DNA of 64,000 bases from Spirosoma pollinicola. Lineage in GTDB: Bacteria > Bacteroidota > Bacteroidia > Cytophagales > Spirosomataceae. Made by a program: the position numbers and the translations under genes. The stretch is from assembly GCF_002831565.1 (NCBI RefSeq), contig NZ_CP025096.1:3449027-3513026 (forward strand), in the 5' to 3' direction. The notes under the pieces are model-generated. The model had not been told where the DNA came from. It did not search any database and saw only the letters and a program-made list of their open reading frames with translations. Positions 6,928-16,114 of this stretch are shown piece by piece. How positions within the stretch are numbered: position 1 is the first letter of the stretch; each line of letters opens with the position of its first letter.

Positions 6928-9609
6928 TTACTTTTTCGTAACCGCTTTCTTTGCGGGGGCGGCTGGTTTCTTGGTTGCTGTTGCCGTCGTTTTTGCCTTG
7001 GCTGGAGCTTTGCTGGTTGTCGCTTTAGCCGCTGCCGTTTTTTTAGCTGGTGCCTTAGCCGCAGCGGGATCGTCGCCCGCTAGTTTCAGGCAGTCTTCCA
7101 GGGTCAGCGTGGCCGGGTCAACGTCTTTGGGTATCTTGACGTTGCGTTTGCCAACGGCCAGATAAGGTCCATACTGACCATTTACGACTTTAACAGCCGG
7201 ATTCTCCGGAAACTCCTTAATGTATTTGTTTGCTTCAACGATGCGCTTGGCCTGAATCAGTTCAATGGCCCGCTCCAGCGTTAAACCTGCAAGGGATTCG
7301 TTTCGGGGCAGGGATACATATTTATCCTCGAACTTGACATAAGGACCAAACCGACCTTTGCCAGTACTAACCATCTTGCCTTCAAACTCACCCAGGGCTT
7401 CGCTGATGGCTTCGGCTCGTTTTTGCTGGATCAGCGCTACGGCCCTACTTTCGTCAATGGTGTAAGGGTCATCTTCCCTGGTTAGCGAAACGTATTTGTC
7501 ATCATGTTTCACGTAGGGGCCAAACTTGCCGATTCCGATAATCATTGGTTTATCTTCAAAGAAACCAACTTCGCGGGGTAGGGTGAACAGATTCAGGGCA
7601 TCTTCCAGCAAAATGGTGTCGATCAACTGACCATCGCGTAGGTTAGCATACCGGGGTTTTTCGTCGTCGCTGGCTTCACCAATCTGAACGTAGGCACCAT
7701 ATTTGCCAAGTCGCGCCGAAACGGGTTTACCGCTGGCCGGGTCGGCACCCAATACGCGCTCGCCGGTTTTGAACGACACGCCCGACGAACCCTGTATATC
7801 TTCAATGTTCTTATGAAAATCGCCATAGAAGCCCTGAAGCATGGTTTGCCAGTTCATCTTCCCGTCGGCAATTTCATCAAACTCTTTCTCTACCGTAGCG
7901 GTAAACTTGTAATCGACGATATCGGGGAAGTATTCGACTAGAAAATCGCTGACAACAACACCCGTGTTTGTGGGGAATAGCTTGGCTTTTTCGGAGCCAA
8001 ACGTCTCTTTACCACTGGTTTCGCTGATCTGATTCTGCTGAAGGGTGTACTCGACGTATTTACGTTCCAGACCGGGTTTGTCTTGTTTAACAACATAGCC
8101 CCGGTTTATGATCGTCGAAATGGTTGGTGCGTAGGTCGATGGTCTGCCGATGCCCATTTCTTCCAGTTTCTTCACTAGAGAGGCTTCGGCATAGCGTGGT
8201 TGCGGCCGGGTAAATTTCTCGGTGGCTTTCATCTGGCCCAGGTTCAGACCCTGGCCAATGGTGAGCGGAGGCAGCATTCCCTTGGCATCTTCATCATCCT
8301 CGTCATCTTTTGATTCGAGATAAACACGAAGAAAACCGTCAAATTTGATCACCTCACCCTGAGCTACCAGTTCGGATGGAAAATTCCGGGCTTCACTTTT
8401 GGGTGTCTCTACAAACGGACTATCGTCAACATTCGACTGAAACGTCGTTGTTGTACTATTGGCAAAGCGAATCGAAATCGTAACGGTTGTCCGTTCGAGT
8501 TGCGCATCGGCCATTTGCGAGGCAATGGCGCGTTTCCAGATCAGTTCATATAACCGTTTCTGGTCGCGGTCGCCACCGGCATTCCGATCATTGAAGTTTG
8601 TCGGGCGGATGGCTTCGTGAGCTTCCTGCGCCGACTCGTTCTTGGTCTTGAATTGCCGGGTTTGAATATATTTATCACCAAACTCCGAACCGATTTCGGC
8701 TACGGCCTTGTCAATGGCTTCCTGTGAGAGGTTAGTCGAGTCGGTACGCATGTACGAAATTTTACCGGCTTCATACAGGTTCTGGGCAATCCGCATGGTG
8801 CGATCAACCGAATAGCTCAATTTACGGGCCGACTCCTGTTGGAGTGTCGAGGTCGTAAAGGGTGGCGCGGGTGATTTCTTTGCTGGTTTGACTTCCAGAT
8901 TCTTGATCGAAAACGATGCACCAACACAGGCTTCCAGAAACGCACGGGCTTCACCCGGCGTAGCGAAATTCTTTGGCAACTCGGCGTTTAATACTTTACT
9001 GCCATCAACGATGAACTGCGCGGTGACTTTAAAGGATGATTTTGCCGCGTGTTTGTCAATTTCGCGTTCCCGCTCAACAACAAGCCGCAACGCCACCGAC
9101 TGCACCCGGCCGGCCGATAAACCGGTGCTGCCGCCTTTAATTTTACGCCAGAGTACAGGCGAAAGCTCATAACCCACCAACCGGTCTAGAACTCGCCGTG
9201 CCTGCTGGGCATTGACAAGATCTACATCGATAGTGCGGGGTGACTTGATGGCGTTCAGAATGGCATTTTTCGTGATTTCCCGAAAAACGATACGTTTGGT
9301 GTTATCGCGGAGACCAAGGGCTTCTTTCAAGTGCCAGGAAATAGCTTCTCCCTCGCGGTCATCATCAGTTGCCAGCCATACTTCATCAGCCGACTTGGCC
9401 AGTGACTTCAATTCACTAACTAACTTCTTTTTATCGGGCGAAATTTCGTAAGACGGTCGGAAGCCATTCGCCACATCGACGGCAAGCCCATCTTTAGGCA
9501 AATCGCGAACGTGACCAAAACTGGACTTCACCGTAAAGTCTTTTCCAAGATAGCCTTCAATGGTTTTCGCCTTCGCCGGCGACTCCACTATGACTAAGTT
9601 TTTCGACAT
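6928..9609 (-). CDS. topA: DNA topoisomerase I (type IA)
   Basis: An 893-residue enzyme that relaxes negative supercoils by single-strand passage. The TOPRIM domain starts at residue 3 (LVIVESPAKA) with the metal motif TDDDREGEAI at 81-90. The active-site tyrosine is Tyr286 in GKISYMRTDST. After the catalytic core there is no cysteine zinc ribbon; instead about four topoisomerase C-terminal repeats occur, recognisable as GK(F/Y)GPYV-type units near 645, 700, 755 and 805. The last 45 residues or so are almost only Ala, Lys, Thr and Pro, a histone-H1-like basic tail. The start ATG is preceded by a Bacteroidota-type promoter. Assignment is certain. Confidence 0.98.
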   Translation of the reverse strand: MSKNLVIVESPAKAKTIEGYLGKDFTVKSSFGHVRDLPKDGLAVDVANGFRPSYEISPDKKKLVSELKSLAKSADEVWLATDDDREGEAISWHLKEALGLRDNTKRIVFREITKNAILNAIKSPRTIDVDLVNAQQARRVLDRLVGYELSPVLWRKIKGGSTGLSAGRVQSVALRLVVEREREIDKHAAKSSFKVTAQFIVDGSKVLNAELPKNFATPGEARAFLEACVGASFSIKNLEVKPAKKSPAPPFTTSTLQQESARKLSYSVDRTMRIAQNLYEAGKISYMRTDSTNLSQEAIDKAVAEIGSEFGDKYIQTRQFKTKNESAQEAHEAIRPTNFNDRNAGGDRDQKRLYELIWKRAIASQMADAQLERTTVTISIRFANSTTTTFQSNVDDSPFVETPKSEARNFPSELVAQGEVIKFDGFLRVYLESKDDEDDEDAKGMLPPLTIGQGLNLGQMKATEKFTRPQPRYAEASLVKKLEEMGIGRPSTYAPTISTIINRGYVVKQDKPGLERKYVEYTLQQNQISETSGKETFGSEKAKLFPTNTGVVVSDFLVEYFPDIVDYKFTATVEKEFDEIADGKMNWQTMLQGFYGDFHKNIEDIQGSSGVSFKTGERVLGADPASGKPVSARLGKYGAYVQIGEASDDEKPRYANLRDGQLIDTILLEDALNLFTLPREVGFFEDKPMIIGIGKFGPYVKHDDKYVSLTREDDPYTIDESRAVALIQQKRAEAISEALGEFEGKMVSTGKGRFGPYVKFEDKYVSLPRNESLAGLTLERAIELIQAKRIVEANKYIKEFPENPAVKVVNGQYGPYLAVGKRNVKIPKDVDPATLTLEDCLKLAGDDPAAAKAPAKKTAAAKATTSKAPAKAKTTATATKKPAAPAKKAVTKK

Positions 9610-9661
9610 AATCGATGTTTAAATTGAAACTGTCTCCACTACCATTTCCCACGAATCGAGC

Positions 9662-9694
9662 CAAATATAGACGCAAAAGCACTGACTTGTACAA
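9662..9694 (-). promoter_or_regulatory. topA promoter, Bacteroidota type
   Basis: On the minus strand TATATTTG (9662-9669) matches the TAnnTTTG -7 element, with TTG 22 nt upstream (9692-9694). It lies about 53 bp before the topA ATG. Confidence 0.55.
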
Positions 9695-10037
9695 GACAGG
9701 CTATTTACGGTGAAACAAATGCGGAGGATTGGCGGGTTGCCAGAGCGGTTATGTATTGATAACACCAGGTAATCAGACTCAGTTCGTATAAAACCGTCAA
9801 AACCCTTATAAATGAGCTAAAATGGCCTGTTTTCTTATAAATTGTGGCTGGTTATTTTAACTTGACACGGGGTTGATGAACCCTGAAAAACAGACAGGAA
9901 TAATTTTTGATTATTTATGCTGGACAGGGTAAAACGCATCGCTGTTTTTGCTGGTGCAACCATGTTGATTACTAGCTAAATAATTTTTAGTTTGCATGTG
10001 CTGTTTCTGTAAAAAATGCAGAATAAAGTAGCCCCAC
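9695..10037. other. gene-free divergent region topA / mmsA
   Basis: About 340 bp without a plausible gene between the topA promoter and mmsA. A weak mmsA promoter candidate is TTG at 9965-9967 with TAGTTTG at 9988-9994. A short string near 9737-9760 resembles the D-arm of a tRNA-Ser but does not continue into a tRNA. Nothing else is recognisable. Confidence 0.4.
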
Positions 10038-11495
10038 ATGAAGTACACCCCAATTCAGAATTATATAAATGGGCAATTTGTCAATTCAATAACCGACCGG
10101 TCATTGGATGTCGTTTCTCCGATTGACGGCACACGGTTATCGACCGTTCCCCTGTCGACTGCGGTCGATTTAGACATAGCGGTACTGGCAGCAAAAGCAG
10201 CTTTTACGGCCTGGAGTCGGACTACCCTTAAAGAAAGAGTTCAGGTATTTTTCCGGTACAAAACGCTGCTAGAAAAAAATCTGAACGAACTGGCCCTACT
10301 GGTTCAGGAAGAGAATGGCAAAACGTACGATGAAGCTGTTGCCGAAATCGAGAAAGGGGCTGAGCTCGCCGAATTTGCCTGTTCGTTGCCGCAAATTGTT
10401 ACTGGCGAAGTGCTGGAAGTGAGTAGGGGCGTAGAGTGCCGAACCGAACATGTGCCCCTGGGTGTGGTTGCCAGCATTGTGCCGTTCAATTTTCCGAGTA
10501 TGGTGCCCAACTTGACAATTTTAAATGCCATCGCACTTGGTAATTGCATGATTATCAAGCCGTCAGAAAAGGTGCCGTTGAGCGTAGGGCGATTGGCCCA
10601 ACTGTTGCAGGAAGCGGGTTTGCCAGCGGGTGTTTTTAACATTGTTCACGGCGATAAAGAGGTTGTCGAAGCCATTTGCGATCATTCGGGCATCGAAGCG
10701 GTCTCGTTTGTGGGTTCTACAAAAATTGCCAAAGCGGTGTATAAACGGGCAACCGGCAACTACAAACGCTGCCTGGCATTGGGTGGCGCTAAAAACCACC
10801 TGATTGTATTGCCCGACGCGATTCCAGCCATGACGGCTCAAAATATAACGGCGTCGATGGCCGGTTGTGCAGGCCAGCGCTGCATGGCGGCTTCGGCTAT
10901 GGTGGCTGTGGGGTCGGTCGACCACATTATTGAGAAACTTTGCGAAGAAGCGCAAAAGCTTGTGACCGGCAAAAATCTGGGAGCCGTCATCAATCGGGCA
11001 TCGAAAGACCGCATTGAACAATACATCACCGAAGCGGAAAGCCAGGGGGCTAAGATTCTGGTAGACGGCCGCAATCTAACTGTCGATGGGAAAGTAAACG
11101 GCACCTATGTTGGGCCAACTGTCATTGATTACGTAACGCCGGATATGGCCATTGCCAAAGAAGAAGTTTTTGGTCCGGTTATCAGCATTATGCGGACGAA
11201 TACGGTCGATGAAGCACTGGACATTGAAAACGCCAGTCCGTATGGAAACGCGGCCTCTGTTTTTACGCAAAACGGCGGCATGGCCCGATACGTAATCGAC
11301 AAAGCCAGTGCCGGCATGGTGGGTGTGAACGTGGGCGTGCCTGTTCCGCGCGAACCCTTCTCGTTTGGCGGCTGGAACGAAAGCCGATTTGGTGTGGGCG
11401 ACATTACGGGTAAAAGCTCCATCGAATTCTGGACGAAATTCAAAAAAAGTACGACGAAATGGAACCCCGAAGCGGGTATAAACTGGATGAGTTAG
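10038..11495 (+). CDS. mmsA: CoA-acylating methylmalonate-semialdehyde dehydrogenase
   Basis: A 485-residue aldehyde-dehydrogenase-superfamily enzyme that converts (methyl)malonate semialdehyde plus CoA and NAD+ to propionyl- or acetyl-CoA, CO2 and NADH. The catalytic cysteine is Cys282 in CAGQRCMAAS. At 247-252 it has ALGGAK instead of the ELGGK with general-base Glu found in hydrolytic ALDHs; that loss is typical of the CoA-acylating subfamily. The Rossmann motif is around 224-228 (FVGST). The aminotransferase follows 21 bp later, then the remnants of an NCS1 permease and preA, so in its ancestral setting it finished beta-alanine/uracil catabolism. It is intact and full length, so it may still serve valine or beta-alanine breakdown. 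Confidence 0.93.
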   Translation: MKYTPIQNYINGQFVNSITDRSLDVVSPIDGTRLSTVPLSTAVDLDIAVLAAKAAFTAWSRTTLKERVQVFFRYKTLLEKNLNELALLVQEENGKTYDEAVAEIEKGAELAEFACSLPQIVTGEVLEVSRGVECRTEHVPLGVVASIVPFNFPSMVPNLTILNAIALGNCMIIKPSEKVPLSVGRLAQLLQEAGLPAGVFNIVHGDKEVVEAICDHSGIEAVSFVGSTKIAKAVYKRATGNYKRCLALGGAKNHLIVLPDAIPAMTAQNITASMAGCAGQRCMAASAMVAVGSVDHIIEKLCEEAQKLVTGKNLGAVINRASKDRIEQYITEAESQGAKILVDGRNLTVDGKVNGTYVGPTVIDYVTPDMAIAKEEVFGPVISIMRTNTVDEALDIENASPYGNAASVFTQNGGMARYVIDKASAGMVGVNVGVPVPREPFSFGGWNESRFGVGDITGKSSIEFWTKFKKSTTKWNPEAGINWMS

Positions 11496-11516
11496 ACAAC
11501 TTCAAACAACAGAAAC

Positions 11517-12863
11517 ATGCTTGACACAGCAACGCTTTCCGAAACGCAGGAAGTCCTTCAGGATAATTTCGATTATACCATGTTTGCGTGGAGCAAGCAG
11601 AAAAATATTTCGCCCATTGCGGTAAAATATGCCAAAGGCGTGTACCTATACGATTATGACGACAAGCGGTATATCGACTTTTCATCGGGCCTGATGAATG
11701 TCAATATCGGGCATGGTAATCAGCGGATAACGGAGGCTGTTGTCCGGCAAATGCAGGAGGTGAGCTACGTGACGCCCTATTGTGTAACTAAAGTTCGGGG
11801 GGAGTTGGGTAAGAAACTGGCCGAAATATGCCCCGGCGATCTTAACAAAGCATATTTCACCCTGTGCGGTGCTACCTCAAATGAGGCAGCCATCAAACTG
11901 GCTCGATTATATACAGGACGGCACAAGATCCTGAGTCGGTATCAGTCCTATCATGGGGCTACCTATGGAACGCTTTCCGTTGGGGGCGACCCCCGCAAAC
12001 TACCCGATGATTCACAACAGGCACCAAACTTCGTACACATTGATATTCCCTATCGATATCGGTGGAATCACGACGAAGAAAGCATGTTAACGGATTCGGT
12101 TGCTCATTTAGAGCGCGTCATCGCTTACGAAGGACCAGGCAACATAGCGGCTATTATGCTGGAAGGGGAGTCGGGTACGTCGGGTTGTTTGCAATACCCC
12201 GTCGGCTATCTGGCTGCCGTCCGGGAAATCTGCGACAAGTACGGTATTCTCCTTATTATCGACGAGGTGATGAGTGGTTTTGGCCGCACGGGAAAATGGT
12301 TCGGCTTTGAAAATCACGGTATTGTGCCCGACATGGTCACGATGGCTAAGGGTATCACGAGCGGGTATATACCTTTTGGATGTTTGATGGTAACGGATAA
12401 AATCGCTGCCCGCTACAATGACACCGTCTTGGCAACGGGTATGACCTATGCCGCCCATCCAGTGGGTTGTGCCGCAGCGCTGGAAACGCTGAAAATTTAT
12501 GAGGATGAACATCTGATTAAGAACACCGTTGAGATGGGAAAATACATGGATGCTCAGGCGGCACTCCTAATGCAAAAGCACCCGTGTATCGGCGATTTTC
12601 GAAATACGGGCCTGCTCGGTTGTTTTGAATTAGTCAAAAACCGGACGACAAAAGAACCAATGGCCCCCTTCAATGCAAAGCCGGAGGAAATGGCGGTTAT
12701 GGCGAAAGTGGCCGCTAAAATAAAGGAGTTGGGCATGTACACCTTCGTTCGCTGGAGTTACGTATTCGTGGCGCCCCCATTGTGTGTTACCAAAGAGCAA
12801 ATAGATGAAGGACTGGCAATCATCAGCGAGGCATTGTCGATTGCTGACGAGTATGTAAGGTAA
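11517..12863 (+). CDS. class III omega-amino acid (beta-alanine-type) aminotransferase
   Basis: A 448-residue PLP-dependent fold-type I aminotransferase. Visible are the PLP-ring Asp249 in LLIIDEVMSGFG, the Schiff-base Lys278 in TMAKGITSGY, the SYHGATYG stretch (144-151) and a C-terminal arginine-containing substrate region. Next to a malonate-semialdehyde dehydrogenase the natural reaction is beta-alanine (or another omega-amino acid) plus a keto acid to malonate semialdehyde plus amino acid, feeding its product to MmsA. It is spaced 21 bp from mmsA, so co-transcription is likely. Length and motifs are complete. The exact donor is inferred; taurine or 4-aminobutyrate cannot be excluded. Confidence 0.85.
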   Translation: MLDTATLSETQEVLQDNFDYTMFAWSKQKNISPIAVKYAKGVYLYDYDDKRYIDFSSGLMNVNIGHGNQRITEAVVRQMQEVSYVTPYCVTKVRGELGKKLAEICPGDLNKAYFTLCGATSNEAAIKLARLYTGRHKILSRYQSYHGATYGTLSVGGDPRKLPDDSQQAPNFVHIDIPYRYRWNHDEESMLTDSVAHLERVIAYEGPGNIAAIMLEGESGTSGCLQYPVGYLAAVREICDKYGILLIIDEVMSGFGRTGKWFGFENHGIVPDMVTMAKGITSGYIPFGCLMVTDKIAARYNDTVLATGMTYAAHPVGCAAALETLKIYEDEHLIKNTVEMGKYMDAQAALLMQKHPCIGDFRNTGLLGCFELVKNRTTKEPMAPFNAKPEEMAVMAKVAAKIKELGMYTFVRWSYVFVAPPLCVTKEQIDEGLAIISEALSIADEYVR

Positions 12864-12900
12864 AAAGGTAACAAAACCAACTACCGTAGGCCAGAGACTA

Positions 12901-13734
12901 ATGCAGGCACTAACCGATGAAACCGTAGTTGAATCATCCGCTCTGTATAGCGAAGATTTAGCGCCCATTCCCGCGTCGAAGCAAACGTGAAATACCTGGA
13001 ATTTTGCTGCTCTGTGGATCAGTATGAGCCTGTGTATTCCCTACTACATGATGGCCAGTTCGCTGATTCAGGGGGATGAACTGGTGGCAGGCCATTTTAC
13101 CATCTTTCTGGGCAATACAATTGTGTTGATTCCAATGGTCTTGAATGGACATGCCGGTGCCAAATACGGGATTCCCTTTCCGGTGTTGGTGCGGTCCAGT
13201 TTTGGCACTAAAGGGGCCAATATTCCGGCTTTGTCGCGGGCCAATGTGGCCTGTGGCTGGATTGGCATCCAAACATGGATTGGTAGATTTTCTATTTACC
13301 AGATGTTTCGGTTGTGGATTCCGACACTGGAAACATTGCCCCAGGTCTTCACAACTTCATTTGGTCTGCAAACGGGCCCGGCTATCTGTTTCTTCTTATT
13401 CTGGCTGCTGAATATTCACGTCGTATACCTTGGCGTTAACAGTATCAAGAAACTGCTGATTTTTAAGGCGTTCTTTCTGCTTGTCGCGGCACTGGCGTTA
13501 CTTTGGTGGGCTATTTCGGCTGGAAATGGACTGGGACCAATTTTAGAGCAGCCCGCTAAATTCACCTCACCGGCTACTCTCTTCGCCTTTTTCTTCCCGG
13601 CTCTAACAGGCATGGTTGGTTTCTGGGCTACCCTGTCGCTCAACATTCCTGATTTTACGCGCTTTGCCTTCAGCCAGAAGGCGCAGGTAAAAGGGCAGAT
13701 TATTGGACTTTCATTCTTCAAAAACAAAGGATAA
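12901..13734 (+). pseudogene. NCS1-family nucleobase permease, broken
   Basis: A remnant of a proton- or sodium-coupled permease for uracil, allantoin or similar (NCS1 family). From ATG 12901 the frame reads 29 residues, hits TGA at 12988-12990 exactly where the family has a tryptophan (TWNTWNFAALWISM-like context, TGG to TGA), and continues in the same frame through recognisable family sequence (SLIQGD, GIPFPVLVRSSFG, NIPDFTRFAFSQK) to about 13713. The last third, several membrane segments, is missing: the frame runs into preA-derived bases and stops at 13732. The 5' part is 38 bp after the aminotransferase. One nonsense mutation plus a 3' deletion make a non-functional transporter. Confidence 0.85.
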
Positions 13735-14920
13735 ACAATACATTGTACTGCGGGCCTTCGAAGCTGGCTGGGGTGGTGTCGTCTGGAAACGCTCGGAAGT
13801 CAGGTTAAAAACTTGTCGTTCCGGTATTCGGCGATTGATTAAGGCGGCACCAAAAGATGAGGTTCAACAATATCGAGCTCATTTCCAACCGTCCGCTGGA
13901 AATCAACCTGTGAGAAATAGCCGAATGCGTCCGATTATTCCCGGATCGGGCCATGATCGTGTTGTTAATGGCTGATAACTCACGTGAAAAATGGCATGAA
14001 TTAATTGCCCAGGTTGAAGACACTGGCGTACACGGTTTCGAATTAAACTTCGGTTGTCCGCACGGCATAACCGAACGTGGTATGGGGGCGGCTGCAGGGC
14101 AGGACCCGGAAATTGCCAAAATGGTGGTGGAATGGGTTATGGAGAAAGCGACCATCCCGGTCATTACCAAGCTGAGAGCCACCGTTCACTCCGTAGTGCC
14201 AACGGGTCGTGCATCTGTAGAAGGCGGCACGAATGCACTGTCGCTCATTAACACAATACAGTCGATAACGGGTGTAGATCTGGATACGTTTGTGCCTAAC
14301 CCTTATGTGGCCGGAAAATCGGTTTTTGGCGGTTATTGCGGGCCTGCGGTGAAACCCATTGCCTTGAAAATGCTAACGGCCATCGCGCAGGACCCGATAA
14401 CCTCCCGTGTGCCCATTTCGGGTATTGGCGGGGTTAGCACCCGGAAAGCTGCTGTATAGTTTATGCTCCTGGGGGGCTCGAACGTTCATATTTGTACGGC
14501 TGTTATGAAACACGGCTTTCGCATCGTTGAGGACATGTGCGATGGAATGACTAACTGGATGGACGAAAAGAGTTTCAAAACCCAAACCGATCTCGTTGGA
14601 AAATCGGTCCTTACCATTACGCATTGGGAAGATCTGGATATCAATTATCACATTGTTGTCAACATCGATCAGAACAAGTGCATCCATTGCGGCCTGTGTC
14701 ATATCGCCTGCGAAGATACCTCTCACCAGTCGATTATTTTGTCGTATGGAGACCCATTCAACACCTATTCGATCAAAGAGGATGAATGTGTCGGTGCAAT
14801 TTGTGTAAGTTAGTGTGCCCCGTCGATAGCTGTATTTCAATGGTAGAGCAGCGAAAAGGCGATGAATACGTAAACTGGAAAGAATTTCAGGCTCGCGGAC
14901 TACCGCTGAATGACCATTGA
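13730..14920 (+). pseudogene. preA: NAD-dependent dihydropyrimidine dehydrogenase subunit PreA, broken
   Basis: A relic of PreA, the FMN/iron-sulfur subunit that reduces uracil and thymine in the reductive pyrimidine pathway. The first 30 or so codons are deleted; homology begins at DKQYIVLRAFEAGWGG (13730). A frameshift lies near 13785 (the VVWK to TLG step needs one more A) and another just before 13857. In-frame stops are TGA 13911 and TAG 14457. A -1 frameshift near 14790 interrupts the second ferredoxin motif, after which CNLCKLVCPVDSC continues to TGA 14918. Between lesions the barrel motifs (ELNFGCPHG, GGYCGPAVKPIAL, PISGIGG) and first 4Fe-4S motif CIHCGLCHIACED are well preserved. Decay is therefore recent but clearly real. 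Confidence 0.88.
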
Positions 14921-14929
14921 CTAAGGAGC

Positions 14930-15415
14930 ATGATAGAGATTAGACACGCTACATCGGCTGATAATGAGCAAATTTGGGAAATAATTCAGCCGGTAATTTC
15001 AGCCGGTGAAACGTACGTTTTCGCCCCGGATTCTTCAAGAGAAAAAATGCTCGCTTACTGGTGCGGTCCAGACAAACACACCTACGTGGCGGTGCTGGAC
15101 GGTCTGGTAGTGGGAACGTTTGTGCTTAAAGACAATCAACCTGACTTAGGTTCACATATTGCCAATGGCTCTTATATGACGCTGGCATCGGCATCAGGCC
15201 AGGGGGTAGGGAGGGCAATGGGCGCGTTTTCGATAAACGAAGCGAAACGGCTGGGCTATAAAGCCATGCAGTTCAATATAGTAATCAAAACGAATGAGCT
15301 AGCCGTACAATTATGGCAAAAATTGGGATTCAATATAATTGGCGAAGTACCAGAAGCCTTTAATCACAGGCAACATGGATTGATAAACGCCTATATCATG
15401 TACCGTAAACTCTGA
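14930..15415 (+). CDS. GNAT-family N-acetyltransferase
   Basis: A 161-residue acyl-CoA-dependent acetyltransferase of unknown substrate. The N-terminal beta-alpha part begins IEIRHATSADNEQIW. Motif A with the acetyl-CoA pyrophosphate loop is SGQGVGRAMG around residues 90-99. The C-terminal AVQLWQKLGFNIIGEVPEAF region is the usual motif B. It begins 9 bp after the preA relic; AAGGAG stands only 1-2 nt before the ATG, so translation may be weak or may start at a later codon. Genes of this type next to catabolic clusters have no predictable role. Confidence 0.8.
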   Translation: MIEIRHATSADNEQIWEIIQPVISAGETYVFAPDSSREKMLAYWCGPDKHTYVAVLDGLVVGTFVLKDNQPDLGSHIANGSYMTLASASGQGVGRAMGAFSINEAKRLGYKAMQFNIVIKTNELAVQLWQKLGFNIIGEVPEAFNHRQHGLINAYIMYRKL

Positions 15416-16114
15416 TAAACTGTCAATTCACGATTTACACAAAAACTGATCGGTATAAAGTCGAGTTTGACGCATGACCTTTTCTTAGGGTCATGACCCT
15501 TTGTTGAGATTGTTGTTGGGCAGAATTGTCTCGTACCAGCGTATCATTTGTCTCGAGAAGAAAACTGAAAAGCTTATGCGCAGGCAATGGCCATCCAGCC
15601 CATTTATTGGCACAGCGAGACTGATTATCGTCAACTAGTGGATGAAAGCGGACAAATTAGGTTGGAAGCACTAGTTAAAAAACAGATTCCACACCCATTC
15701 AATTGTTGTTAAAAACAGAAATCCAGAGATGAGAAATACTACCGTCCAAGGTCCAGGTACAAGGGATTTTTTGTTAATAGTCATTGTCAAATAGGCTTTA
15801 GTTACGAATGTAGAAATATCAATAACGCTAAGTTAAATAAATATTCTTATGTGTCCAAAGATAGATTCTATTTGCCGAATATAAATCTATTTTTATTTCT
15901 CTAATCCGAAACCAAGTATAACTGATTTTGCTGTTATCATCACAATTTTTTGTTACCAGTTTTCCTTAATTTAGCTCAAAACCTTATTTTCTGCCAACAC
16001 GGCGGTTCTTTTTACACCTGGAAATCGAGTACCGGTTTGCTAAATTTTGTTGAAGCGGACGAATTCAAGTAGGGCGGAATGGTATTCCGTTTTATAGTTT
16101 TACTAATGAACTCT
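15416..16114. other. mostly gene-free stretch before ureidoglycine aminohydrolase
   Basis: About 700 bp with no confident gene. A short palindrome ATGACC...GGGTCAT (about 15474-15494) may terminate the acetyltransferase transcript. Two short opposing frames overlap at 15587-15712 (plus, 41 codons) and 15671-15784 (minus, 37 codons); only the second looks protein-like. The 15800-15970 part is AT-rich and may carry the promoter of the downstream gene. Confidence 0.45.
15671..15784 (-). CDS. possible 37-aa single-span membrane peptide
   Basis: A short frame from ATG 15784 encodes 37 residues: a polar start MTINKKSLVPGP, then about 22 hydrophobic and aromatic residues (WTVVFLISGFLFLTTIEWVW), ending NLFFN. 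The amphipathic-flank/hydrophobic-core layout is typical of small bacterial membrane peptides, and the frame is not a shadow of a larger gene. No family is recognised and no clear ribosome-binding site is seen, so this may be chance. Confidence 0.3.
   Translation of the reverse strand: MTINKKSLVPGPWTVVFLISGFLFLTTIEWVWNLFFN

Noticed and set aside
9731-9770. tRNA-like string (GGGTTGCCAGAGCGGTTA) upstream of mmsA
   Set aside because: It resembles the D-arm region of a tRNA-Ser, but no anticodon arm, T-arm (GGTTCGAATCC) or closing acceptor strand follows, so no cloverleaf can be drawn.
12901-14920. UGA recoding (selenocysteine or readthrough) in the permease and preA
   Set aside because: The affected positions are a Trp and probably an Arg in the families, a TAG and several frameshifts are also present, and both genes are truncated; decay explains everything.
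15587-15712. 41-codon plus-strand frame MAIQPIYWHSETDYRQL...
   Set aside because: No recognisable family or promoter, and it overlaps a more protein-like minus-strand frame; not supported.
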